From assembly GCA_949752735.1 (NCBI GenBank), contig OX457037.1:13120432-13184431 (forward strand): a DNA stretch of 64,000 nt, given 5' to 3'. The DNA is from Lumbricus terrestris (Eukaryota > Annelida > Clitellata > Crassiclitellata > Lumbricidae). How positions within the stretch are numbered: the first letter of the stretch is position 1; each line of letters opens with the position of its first letter. Below are positions 47,221 to 57,282 of this stretch, piece by piece. The notes below the pieces were generated by a model, which did no database searches, was not told the DNA's origin, and was given only the letters and a program-made list of their open reading frames with translations. The position numbers and the translations under genes were made by a program.

Positions 47221-48440
47221 GAAAGACGGTTGCCATGGAAGACGGTTGCTAAACAGAATGGTTGCCAATGAAAAACCTGCTAGGGATGATTGCCATAGAA
47301 CAGTGGTTCCCAAAGTGGTGGTCCGCGGAACGGCACCGGTCCGCGGAAGTATAATCGCCGGTCCGCGGAGAAGAGCTAAAATTTTTAAAAAAATCATAAA
47401 TTTATTTGTTTGAAATTGTGAAATTATTTGAATTGTTGTCCAAAATTTCTTAGAATTTTTTTATTAATATTTAAAAATTTGAAATAAATCAACGCGCCTT
47501 ATTTTAACTTGCCAGATGGCGAATTCAAACAATTTAAAATTATTTTTATATTAGTCTACAACATCGATGACTGCAGTCAGTTTGGAGCTAATAATTTATG
47601 TTGATCTGTTCTATGGTGAGTGATAACCTAGTCCTAGGAAGCCCTGGATGCAAAATTAAAACATTTTATAACGTAGTATAAAACTTTTAGTGTAAAACGT
47701 TAAATATAAAAAAATGTTTTTGAATGAAAACAATGAGCAAACTTAGGCCTAAGCAAGCAAATCTGAAAAAACAAGCAGACGCAATTCGTTAAAAGCACCA
47801 AGGCTAGTACGTGTTTGTTTAGTGTTTTCGCATTGAAAGCATCTTTCCTTGCATCTCTATGCATCGCTAAAGACATTATTAATATTTTTAAACTGTCATT
47901 TATTTTTGGCGAAACTAAACAAAAAATAATCTTGTAGGCCCTACAAATAGCATTTAACAGCAAAGTCTACTCATAATAAACCTTAAACAAATGAGGCTTA
48001 AAGGGCATGTAAATCTAGGTTAGTTGTAAACAGCCTTATATTTTAGTCTTTTTTAAATTTAGCTCGCTTTTGTTTGCCGTCCCCATTAAGGCCTAGGTTA
48101 GCGGTCCACAAGTTTCACCAAAAATTATTGCAGGTCCGTGGCCTACTGAAGTTTGGAAACCACTGCCATAGAAGACGTTTGCTAAGGGAAACAATTGCCG
48201 ATGAGAATGATTCCTAAGGAGGGTGATTGCTAGGGAGAGTGGTTGATATGGAAGACGATTGCTAAGAAAAATGGCTGCTAAGGAAGGTGATTGTAATGGA
48301 ATATGGTCGCTACAGAAAGTAGTTGCAAAGGGGAATGTTGCTAGGGAGTATGGCTGCTAGCAAAGGCGGTTACTATAGATGACGGTTGCTAAGGAAAGAA
48401 ATTGTTAAGGAAAATTGTTGCTAAGGAGAATGGTTGCATT
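47221..48440 (+). repeat. degenerate about 20-bp tandem repeat array, split by a hAT element
   Basis: Loosely repeated gacggttgctaagg, aatggttgctaagga and gtgattgctagggag motifs occur on both sides of the element 47301-48165. Its 8-bp duplication CCATAGAA is part of the array. Confidence 0.7.
47301..48165. mobile_element. non-autonomous hAT element, CAGTGGTTCCCAAA ends
   Basis: Starts CAGTGGTTCCCAAAGTGGTG and ends AAGTTTGGAAACCACTG, flanked by the perfect 8-bp duplication CCATAGAA (47293-47300, 48166-48173). Subterminal ggtccgcgg blocks are typical of this hAT group. At 865 bp it is too short for a transposase and none is recognisable. Confidence 0.9.
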
Positions 48441-49183
48441 TTGCTGTATCACGTTTTTGAATCTTCAAAAAAAGCACTGGATGGTCTCACAAACAGTGAT
48501 ATAACTTTTGTTCTGTTTGAAATATTTTGATGAAATCTGGTCATCATGTAGACCTAAATGCGAATTGCTCTTAGGCTTGTTAAATTTCATTTCAAAATTC
48601 TTACTTCTGGCCAAGATATTATCAAAAACCGTCGGTTTTTTTTATGGCACTCTCTGTATATCTAAACTTTGGAACATTCCTAACAAGTGTTTAATTTATT
48701 AGACTGACTTGAAAAGCATGCAGCTTCTTCTTCTTCTCCTCATGAATTACTATATTATGTTTTACTTTATTTGATGCTAGAAAACATGAAGCCATTCAAA
48801 TGTTTATAGGTCAACTTAATGTTTACTTATCATTTCTGGGTATTACCGGTATATATTTTTCTATCTATTTCATGCAGTGCCTTGATTCAAACAAGGTCAG
48901 AATAGAAAAGTTTAGTCTATAATTATAGTACGATTAAGAATCAGTGCATACTAATAATTTGAATATGTGATAATGGATAAAACCTACTTACATGCTGCTA
49001 GCTGCTCATAATTCTGTCCATGTCATTGTGTCAATTAACATTTATATAGCTCCTTCTGAATGCATATTCATCGTATTAACTAGACAGTTTGGCAATCTTT
49101 CTTCGCTTTGCTTGCTGGCGAGATTCTTGGTCTGCTTCAGTGTTGATTAGTTTTATTGTATTTTTAGCAAAGCAGTTGAAGAG
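48441..49183. other. intergenic AT-rich sequence
   Basis: No feature recognised between the tandem array and the P-like transposase remnant that begins at 49184. Confidence 0.35.
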
Positions 49184-49411
49184 TCATTGAACTAGGAATG
49201 ACTTCAGATCATGGCCCTTGACGCAGTAGAGGCCTATATAGTTCTCACTGACAAACGGTTGTCCACAGTTACTTATGTCAGTGACATGATCGACAATTTT
49301 GAGAAATAGCGATCGTTGGCATTCAGCAGCACGGAGCTGAGCCTTCAAAGCTGGTGATTCAATTCCTTTAGAGACTCGCCAACAATTAACTGCCAAGTCA
49401 AAACTGCAATA
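49184..49411 (-). pseudogene. P-element/THAP9-like transposase remnant, C-terminal part
   Basis: The minus-strand reading LAVNCWRVSKGIES, followed by a stretch ending LYCVKGHDLKSFL and a stop, continues the transposase fragment that stops at 53003. The hAT element 49419-52994 separates the two and duplicates AACTAGTT. Ordering, strand and the C-x-x-GH end fit the C-terminal region of THAP9/P-like transposases, which cut and paste DNA. Assignment rests on recalled family patterns, so the exact subfamily is uncertain. Confidence 0.65.
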
Positions 49412-50599
49412 ACTAGTTCAGGGGTCTCAAACACGCGGCCCGCGGGCCGCATGCGGCCCGCGACCCCGATTAATGCGGCCCGCGAACAGACACCTGGTTT
49501 TTGATTAGTTAAACTTTTAAATTAAAAAAAACGGTTTGAAAGAATTTTGCAGGTCTTTTACGATTGGAACCGAGGTATAAAACTGCTTTCAACTCCTTTT
49601 GCTGTGGACATTGAGTCAACAACAGCAGATAATTTTTATAGACCAATGCAGATGGAGTTATTGGAAGCTCAGTGCGATGTAGAAGTACTGAAGTAGGCTA
49701 CAGCGAAGTTTGTAAGCCGGTTTTGCAAAATATACTATCCCCGTAATAGGCTAATCGTATCTCCCGAGATGATGAGAAGTTAAAAAATGTCACTTCCGCG
49801 TGTTTTATTTTTGCAAATTGACTTCCATTTGCTTGGTTTTGAACAATGACACTTATAACAAGTATGTTTATTCCTACTCTGTTAAAATTGATATGTAAAT
49901 AGGTGTCCCTGTTAGCGGGATATTCATCCCTTAGGGCCTTCCTTGTTGCCATCCGATTATGTGAAGCATGTTTTACTAGGGTGACCATACGTCCCGGTTT
50001 TCCGGGACATGTCCCGGTTTTTCGTGGTGCGTCCCGGTGTCCCGAAGACTTGTTGAAAAAGGCCAAATTGTCCCGGTTTTTGGCAAGAAGGAAATTTGAA
50101 TATTGAAAACGTAATTTTTATGTCAACCACGGAACAAAGTGTAGCCTACTTTATAACATTTAAAGAGTCGTAACGAAAGATAAGTTGTCAATTTATATGG
50201 AGTATTTATTATATTACATCTTTAGTAGGCTAGTGAGTTCAGCGAATAAATTCAAAGAACTATCGAGGAGTAACGAGAAAGATTTTATAGTAGGCCTAGA
50301 AGCCTACGATTTAAATAGTGGCTCAAGAACTAGGCTCTATCGACCGGCAGGTCGCGCTATGGTCCTAAATTCCTAATGGTCGTTCGATCGCTCATGGGCA
50401 GGGGGGGCAAAATTTTTAAGATGGTCACAGTTAAATTTCTTAGTCGCAAGAACTTAAAAATTGCAAAGCACAGCACGGGTATTTTTCAAAGAGGTTTCTT
50501 AATGCATATTTCTTAGTTTCATTTTGTGTAGGCCTATCATTTTCAATATGAATAGTTTTCTTAGTGCAAAGTAAAATCAAAAGTAGAATGTTAAACAGT

Positions 50600-50655
50600 A
50601 GGTTTCTGAAGGGGTGCTATATAAAGAATGAATGAATAAATGAACGAAAAACAGG
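50600..50655 (+). mobile_element. LINE 3'-tail fragment
   Basis: Sense-oriented gtttctgaaggggtgctata followed by taaagaatgaatgaataaat, the 3' end and microsatellite tail of the CR1/L2-like LINE seen at 61.6 and 62.6 kb. A similar piece (taaaggggtgctatataaat) is at about 10543-10562. Confidence 0.6.
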
Positions 50656-50702
50656 TATCAGTTTTAAAGGGGCAAGTGCTCCATCAAGTTTCTTCAATAT
50701 TT

Positions 50703-50835
50703 CAATCGTAATTTCTAAACTTCTAAAGTGTCACTCCAAAGTCAATTGTATGGCACCAGCTTATTCAGAAGCGATGCATTGAGTCCACAGGCTGTTCAAA
50801 GGGTAGTCAAGAAAGAGGTCCGAGTCCGGTAGCCA
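50703..50835 (-). mobile_element. SINE-like element with (ACGATT)n tail, copy 7
   Basis: The antisense core tcgtaatttctaaacttcta, atggcaccagcttattcaga, then ggctgttcaaagggtagtca and gaggtccgagtccggtagcc. The 5' part matches copy 3. Confidence 0.75.
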
Positions 50836-53574
50836 GAGGGTCAGATATGTTAAAGCAGGTGTCATTTAGAAAGATGAAGGATCCCGAGAATCAGAAGATT
50901 GAGGTATTAATTATGCTTTTGAACAGACGAGACGTTGGTTTTGGGAGAAAATCTTGAGGCGTGATAACCAGAGTCAATTATATCCAAGTTTCTCCTCAGC
51001 TTGAACTATTATTAAATTCTATACTGGCAGCATGCAAAATGGACAAAATGCAGCCTGGCTTAAAACAAACTTGATTCAATATATAACGCTGGTGAATATG
51101 TAGATCTGTCTGACTTAATTTTAATGGGCTGTTTATAAATTTCAAATTTTCACATTAGTGTAATTTATCGATAAATAATTTTGTGTGCAGTTGTGAAAAA
51201 TTGCATTAGTCTACAGCGAGATTCCAGTCAAGTAGGCCATAATCGATAGGAATACTATTTGCATGGGCACTCGCGGGAGGGTAAAAGTCATTGTTACCGT
51301 TTTCAGCAAGAGCTTAAAAATGCAAGGTAGAAAATGAAGAGCCTTTATATATTTCTAGAGAGATTTCTATAAGTTTCAATTTCTGACTTTCACTGAAGTG
51401 TATCATTCGTGACAATAGTATTTTAATGGTAAGAAATTTTTTAAACCCCAAAAGTAGTAGGCCTATAGTTAAAAAAATAGTTGTCAATTTTCCAGGGGGG
51501 CAAGTGCCCCCCCCCTTGTCCCTATGTGTGGGCGCCCATGCTAGCACTGAAACAGACCAATTTCCTTCGGAAACTTAAATTGCTGTCAGTGTAATGTGGA
51601 AATTTTAAAAAAAAGTGGGTGATCAGGGACACATTCTCTACTCAAACCCCGTTTCACTGCTCGGCGCTGAACGCCTCGATCGGTGATCGTCCACCGGACG
51701 ATCCTGTACGTGTGCTCCAGAAACATTAAATCCTCGTCTGGACTAGATTATAAGCCTACCTACTGGGCACCGATGGAGAGATGGTTCTCTATTACAAATG
51801 AGCAGGTGCGAATCCAGGGGCAAATCCGGCCATGGCCCCCACCATTAAATTTTGACCAGCTATTCTGTCTCGGCAAGTTGACGTGCCTCGATCCTCCCAT
51901 GAGTAGTTTCGCAGGCCCTCCCCACGCCACACGAGGTCCATACAGAGGTTTAAGAACACTGTACGACTAAAAAACCAAAGGTCATCAGTTATTTTTGCGG
52001 GGAAATGGTATCTTTTTCTTGGGAATTCGATAAATGACTCAAAAGGTCATCAGATTTTTGTTCGGTGACCAAGACGAAATTTTTCCCCTGTCTGAGATCG
52101 AAAATTTTGTCCCACCCTTCGAAAATTTCTGCAGCCGCCCCTGTAAAAGAGTACTGCACTAAGTGCACTGACGACAGGAGCAGGTTGTAGATTTCTACAC
52201 TGAAATCTATGTTCAGCATTAAATTTAATTGAGCATATAAGACTAGGCCTTCAATCGTAAACCTGTGGCCTTGGAGTTAAGGAATAGGCCTACAATTGAT
52301 ATTTTTCAAAAAGTGTCCCGGTTTTTGATGGCCCGAAAATGGTCACCCTATGTTATACTATATATGTCTATTGTGTAATGTGTATGTTGATGGTTGCAAT
52401 AAAATGAATTGAATTGAATTGAACTAGATAATTTCGGTGGCTTTGTTTAGAGCACTTAGAACATTTAGAACACTTCTTCTTTTCTTTAGGTTCTCTGCCC
52501 TTCGGCAGGTTCCAACCTCCAATGACGCCACTCCTCTCTGTGCTGTGCCTTTTCCTTCAGTTTGCTGTATCCGTTGACCATCATCCCTCCAAGCATCATT
52601 TGTCGCGGTCTTCCTCTCACACTTAGAACACTGAAAGTCTGTAAATAAATTCGAGTTGCCTTGCTCTGAACATTGCTTAGGATAAACAATTAGTCATTTT
52701 AAATTTTGATTACAGCATAATTTTTTAATTTATAGCACCCACGCATTTTTCAATAATTGGGATAGAATAGTTTTCAATTTTGTTTGTAGTACCATATAGT
52801 TAGGCCTACACTTAAAATATATTATGTGAATTTTACAGGATTGCGTCATCATTACAATATTGTATGCTGCAATGACACATAGGCTAACTAATTCAATAGT
52901 TTCACGTGCACGATAATATTTTTATGTTGCGGCCCGCGAGTCGTTATAAATTTCCAAAGGTGGCCCATATGCTGACTTGAGTTTGAGACCCCGGAACTAG
53001 TTCTTGTCAGTCCTCCACGGTCGACATCCTCCAAAAGCGTGGCAGCTCCATAGTCAAAAGTCTCATTCATCTCGAGTGAGGGCTAACGGGTCTGGATTAA
53101 CTAGTTCTTCTTTGCAGTGTTCACGTCTAGTGATGTGAACCACTGACCTTGCCATGGCACCAGTCACAAAGAAAATAATGTTAGCATCGCTGGATGGCCA
53201 TTTGAGATGATGCAGTGATTCAGCCATTGAATCAGCTAAGGCATCTACTACTGAATTTGTTGCATTCAAAATCTTTGTTGCATCACCCTCCATAACATTA
53301 TCGATTTAATTCACAGAGAAAAACCTGAATAATTGAAGAGAAACATGGCACAAATTTGTCTATTCTCTTCAAGCACTTGCCTCACTGAGATGTAATAGTT
53401 GGCCCCCAGCTAGTTGACGAAGACAACCAAAGCGAGACTCGATTGTGTCACATTGTAGATGACCAAATTAAATCCAAGATGGTCCAGGATATAGGAAGTA
53501 CATGTATGCCACAGTTAGGAATGTTAAACGATAACCGGAATTCCGATTATCGGTTCTGAATCCGGTAACCGGTT

Positions 53575-53925
53575 TTCATAATTTAATTGCACTGTGGCCC
53601 ACAGTGCAATTAATTTCTGCAAGATCTTTATACCCTCTTCGTTCTGCTGACTGCCTTGATCGATTTGTACCTCGATCACAAACCTCATTAACCCAGCATC
53701 AGGCATTTGCTATTGTGGGTCCCTCAATGGGGAATCACCTTCCCTCTGGAATTCGTGGCAGAATTCTGGTAAGAAATTCACCTGCATCTTGTCGCTGCTT
53801 GAAGACCTTTCTCTATTCATGTGCCTACCATGTTGAGAGCACTTCTGAATTGCTCTGCTGTGAGAAGCGCTTGACAAATGTTATATTAGATCAAATTAAA
53901 ATTCTGTCAAGCTAGCCCTGGCTTC
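53575..53925 (+). mobile_element. CR1/L2-like LINE, ORF2 C-terminal fragment (plus strand)
   Basis: The plus-strand reading SLTQHQAFAIVGPSMGNHLP and RNSPASCRCLKTFLYS follows the usual C-terminal pattern of CR1/L2/Jockey-type ORF2 (xFSVxGPxLWNxLP, then FKxxLKTxLF). It lies inside the P-like transposase relic, between two of its conserved blocks. Confidence 0.6.
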
Positions 53926-53973
53926 TTTGAATCTTCCCAGTCCTGCAGGAACCTTGCAAATTCTCTCAGGAAT

Positions 53974-54183
53974 CAGGGCTTTTTTAACGTGCAGTTGTAG
54001 GCCTACACAAAATGTGCAGTTCTAAATCAATTTGTGCAGTTGTAGAAAAATGTAGAAGCACTTCTGTGCAGTTAAAACTAGTTGAAAAGGCCATTTTCCT
54101 CTAAGTGGGAGTAATTTACTATGGAGGATGGGAAAAGAAAGAAGGGGTTGCGCATTTCTAAAAATTTCTTAAAAACAGCCCTG
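53974..54183. mobile_element. hAT-type MITE, CAGGGCTTTTTTAACGTGCAG family, copy 3
   Basis: CAGGGCTTTTTTAACG and TTAAAAACAGCCCTG ends with the perfect 8-bp duplication TCAGGAAT (53966-53973, 54184-54191). The duplicated bases are codons of the P-like transposase (reading FL on the minus strand on both sides), so it inserted into formerly coding DNA. Confidence 0.93.
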
Positions 54184-54635
54184 TCAGGAATTCCAGCTTC
54201 CAATCTAGTGAAGTACGCAATGGGTCCATAGTAATCCCTTTTGTACTTTCCTTTCATATGAGTTTTTGATGTTAGGAATGTTCCAGAGTTTTTTCATCAA
54301 CGAAAGGAAATTTGCTGTCACAGTCCATGATACTTTGCCTTCATGGGTTGCACAGAAGCTCAGAGCATCGCGTGGGGACTCGGACAAGACTGATGTTGCT
54401 AGCTTCACTGGTGTCTTCTCTATGCTTTTAGGGTACAACTTGGCTATTGTAAGCCTGTGTGCTTTCTCGAGTGTCATGGCAGCCTTTAAATTGAATAAGT
54501 CTATGTCATGGAAGTTTGCACATCCATCTAGCAGATTTCCTGTCATCGATGGACAGTGGACACTCACCTTTCCGAGACTGGAATCTGGTTGATGATGTGG
54601 CTCTGGAAGTTGCTATATACATTTTTAGATCCATG

Positions 54636-54856
54636 TGTTAGATTTGAAAGTGCTAACTCACTAAAAGCAAGACTCTGCTGGCAATAAAACGTATATTAAT
54701 ATTATCCAGAAACGTTGAAAACATTATTTGACATTATTTTGTATAAAACAAAAAAACCGAAAGTCCGAGAACCAGAAACAAGAAGACCACTACTACAAAA
54801 CTGAGCGGCCTAACACAGTAGTCAAAACCCGATATAACTGTTACTCAGTTCCAACA
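54636..54856 (-). repeat. 3' LTR of the BEL element (uninterrupted, 221 bp)
   Basis: It shows the empty form gacattattttgtataaaac where the 5' LTR carries a Helitron. Apart from that insertion the two LTRs are almost identical by eye, with one length difference in an A run. This suggests a young insertion relative to its surroundings. Confidence 0.95.
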
Positions 54857-54878
54857 TCCTCCCACCTTTCCTTTTCTG
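54857..54878 (-). other. polypurine tract of the BEL element
   Basis: The minus strand reads cagaaaaggaaaggtgggag followed by ga, directly next to the 3' LTR, as needed to prime plus-strand DNA synthesis in LTR retrotransposons. Confidence 0.85.
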
Positions 54879-55009
54879 ACAATAAAAGGAAATGCTATTA
54901 AGTTCGTATAATTTTAACACGAAACAAAATTAATGATAATATGGATCTACTATCGTAGTTTACACAGTCAAAACACTGTCATAAACTGTCAGACTGAAAA
55001 GTCCATATC

Positions 55010-55306
55010 TCAATCGTCCAGTCTTTTAGGTTTACGAATCATACGTCCAGATCTTGTCACAATCTTCGATTCCATGTGTTCTGGATCTTGCTCGTAACCT
55101 TTTCCTCCAAGCTTGGGTTGGCTCGTCTTTTCTTTTGATCTATTAAATTGTTCCAACATAGACTGAACATCCGTAGAATTAGTCACTTCCAATGGATACA
55201 GTCGTTGTAGTGGACGTAGTAAAACACCCTTCTGGGTCTTCACTCTGGCGGTACGAATTGAACCATCTCGTCCAGGGATTAGTTCAATAATCATTCCCAG
55301 CGCCAA
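55010..55306 (-). pseudogene. BEL Pol C-terminal domain (DUF5641-like), displaced by a frameshift
   Basis: The reading ALGMIIELIPGRDG and then RTARVKTQKGVLLRPLQRLY corresponds to the small domain following integrase in BEL/Pao Pol proteins. It is in another frame from the upstream integrase ORF. The shift falls at an A6G3 run near 55313-55322, so either a true one-base indel or a homopolymer sequencing error is possible. Confidence 0.8.
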
Positions 55307-57246
55307 TGAACCCTTTTTTGATCATCAGCACCAATCAGTACCACATCTCCAACGGACGGTTGATTCTGTTTCTTTTCTTTAGCTCGTTGCACCAATAAGG
55401 ACAGGTATTCATTCTTAAATCGGTTTCTTAGTTCTCTTTGCAATGACATCCTCCGTTTATACTCAACTGACAGATCGACTGAAAGTTCTTGACACTCTGG
55501 CAATGCGGCAGAATTAATACCTCTCAAGAACATGGCCGGACACAATGGAATCAGATCCTCCTGATCTTCCGTCATCACCGTCAATGGACGTTCATTAATT
55601 ACATTTTCCACGTGACTCAGACAAGTCCGGAGTTGTTCGTAATCTAAACGTGCATTTCCCAACATTCTCTTCAATAACTCTTTCACAGTTCTGATTAATC
55701 TCTCCCACCAACCGCCCCACCATGCTGCCGATGGAGGGTTGAATATCCACTTGATTTGCTTCACATTGGCCGTCAACTCGATCTTACTCCAATCCAGTTT
55801 GTTAAACAGATTCGCTAGTCCGACAAAATTGGATCCATTATCGCTGTATATGGTAACCGGTCTTCCACGTGTATTGATAAACCGATCTAAAGCGTTCAGA
55901 AATGCTTCTGTGTTGAGTGAAGTAACGAAATCCAGATGAACACATCGATACACGGCACATGTAAAAAGAACCAACCAGGTCTTTTCACCAGTTTTCAGAT
56001 ACAAAGGCCCCGCCAAATCCACTCCAGTGGTTTGGTAGGCATCAGCTGCTTCTGTGCGACTGTCTGGCAGCGTGGCAGGGTCCACTTGAAAACCTTTTGC
56101 TGTATGACGTAAACAATTCGTGCATCGTCGTAACACCCTGTTTATTGTCTTCCTCGATTGTAAAATCCAAAACCGTTCTCGCAGTTTACTCATCAAGAAC
56201 TGAGCCCCTGCATGATGATGTTTCAAATGATACCATCTAATCAACTGTTCCACAAGCAGATGTTTTGAAGGCAGCAACACTGGCAACCTGAATATTTTAT
56301 CACTTTCTCTGAGCGTAAGCTTCGTTTTTACATGATAGAGCTGATCCTCGTCCATCTCTACCACCAAACCACTGATAGTTTCTTTCCTTTTGGTAAACTC
56401 TTCCTTTTGCACCAATTTCAATATCACAGCTTCTGCCTCAGCGACCTCTTGATCTGATAGGTGTCCAGTCCGTTTCACCTCTGTTGATTTACAGTTAATA
56501 ACAAATCGTTTCAGCCATGCCATCGTTCGAATATTTTTGAGATAACTCGACAAAGGCAAGTACCAAAGTAGATTTCCTTTTACATCCTCTAGACTTGACG
56601 TCACCAGCAACACTGACGAATTTTCTTGTGACCTATCATCTTTCCCTTCTGAGGTCAACTCATCCTGTCGGTGTTTCTCTATGGGTTTCTTCCGTTGCTC
56701 TTCACGTATGGCTTTTTCATCCCATGTAGAATCCTCAACCGGCCAGTCTTTACTTGAGTGATGCAACCATTCTGGTCCATTCCACCATCTTGATTCCAAC
56801 AATTGAGTGGGTGAACATCCTCTTGAGGGAAGATCTGCTGGATTATGGATCCCTGGAACGTGTCTCCAGTCCTCGACTTTGACGAGAGAACAAATTTCCT
56901 TTACCCGGTTTCCCACAAAAGATCCCCACTCATCGTTTCGCTTGATCCAGGCCAAGGCAGTCGTTGAATCACTCCATAAGTAACATTTCAAGTCTGCCAG
57001 ATGCAAAGCTTCTTTGATGAAATGAGTCAGTCTTGCTCCCAACACACACGCCAACAATTCCATTCTCGGTATCGAAGGCCGTTTCAAAGGTGCTAGTCTT
57101 GACTTTGCAATCATTAGCTCCACCGACACTTGTTTGTATTCATCTGTTGTGCGAAGAAATATCACTGTGGCATATGCATCCTGGCTCGCATCACAAAATG
57201 TATGAATTTCTGAAGAACCTGCTTTCAAACCGTGGCCCCCAGTCAA
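55291..57246 (-). pseudogene. BEL Pol: RNase H and integrase region
   Basis: An open stretch of 651 codons. It begins with the RNase H region (HTFCDASQDAYATVIFLR, then SDSTTALAWI). A zinc-binding HHCC region follows (HHHAGAQFLMSKL and RRCTNCLRH). The integrase core has VDLAGPL, YSDNGSNF and WWERLIR, which supply the D, D and E metal ligands. It is in the same frame as the preceding ORF, from which it is separated by a single TAG at about 57283-57285. It ends prematurely by frameshift before the C-terminal domain. It would act in the particle and nucleus, removing the RNA template strand and inserting the cDNA. Confidence 0.9.
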
Positions 57247-57282
57247 GTCTCTGTTAATTTTGATATTTCTTAGACTCTGTAT

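Larger units (their letters stand above)
49977..52350. mobile_element. element with TAGGGTGACCAT ends, nested in the hAT element
   Basis: Inverted ends TAGGGTGACCAT and ATGGTCACCCTA with subterminal gtcccggttt blocks. Flanks TGTTTTAC and TGTTATAC differ at one of eight positions. It contains SINE copy 7 and a LINE tail. No coding region recognised. Confidence 0.8.
49419..52994. mobile_element. hAT element, CAGGGGTCTCAAAC ends, inserted in the P-like transposase
   Basis: Starts CAGGGGTCTCAAACACGCGG and ends AGTTTGAGACCCCGG, flanked by the perfect 8-bp duplication AACTAGTT (49411-49418, 52995-53002). Subterminal cggcccgcg blocks are present at both ends. It has no intact transposase, and much of its length is the nested element 49977-52350. 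It splits the transposase relic in the middle of a conserved region. Confidence 0.9.
53003..54635 (-). pseudogene. P-element/THAP9-like transposase remnant, middle to C-terminal part
   Basis: The minus-strand reading from 54635 begins LKNVYSNFQSH, directly continuing the FDPVH motif that ends at about 61990 across the BEL insertion. It goes on with ANFHDIDL, VKLATSVLSESPRDAL and SWTVTANFLSLM, then TMDPLRTSLDWKLEFL up to the MITE at 54183. After the MITE, FLREFARFLQDWE resumes at 53973. A LINE piece follows, then SRFGCLRQLAG, ISVRQVLEENR (frameshifted), GAMARSVVHITRREHC, CKEELVNPDPLAL and VDRGGLT. The order matches THAP9/P-like transposases. Several stops and frameshifts show it is dead. Confidence 0.75.

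Noticed and set aside
54266..54592. Plus-strand open frame of 108 codons
   Set aside because: It is the complementary strand of a conserved P-like transposase block; the minus reading matches the family.
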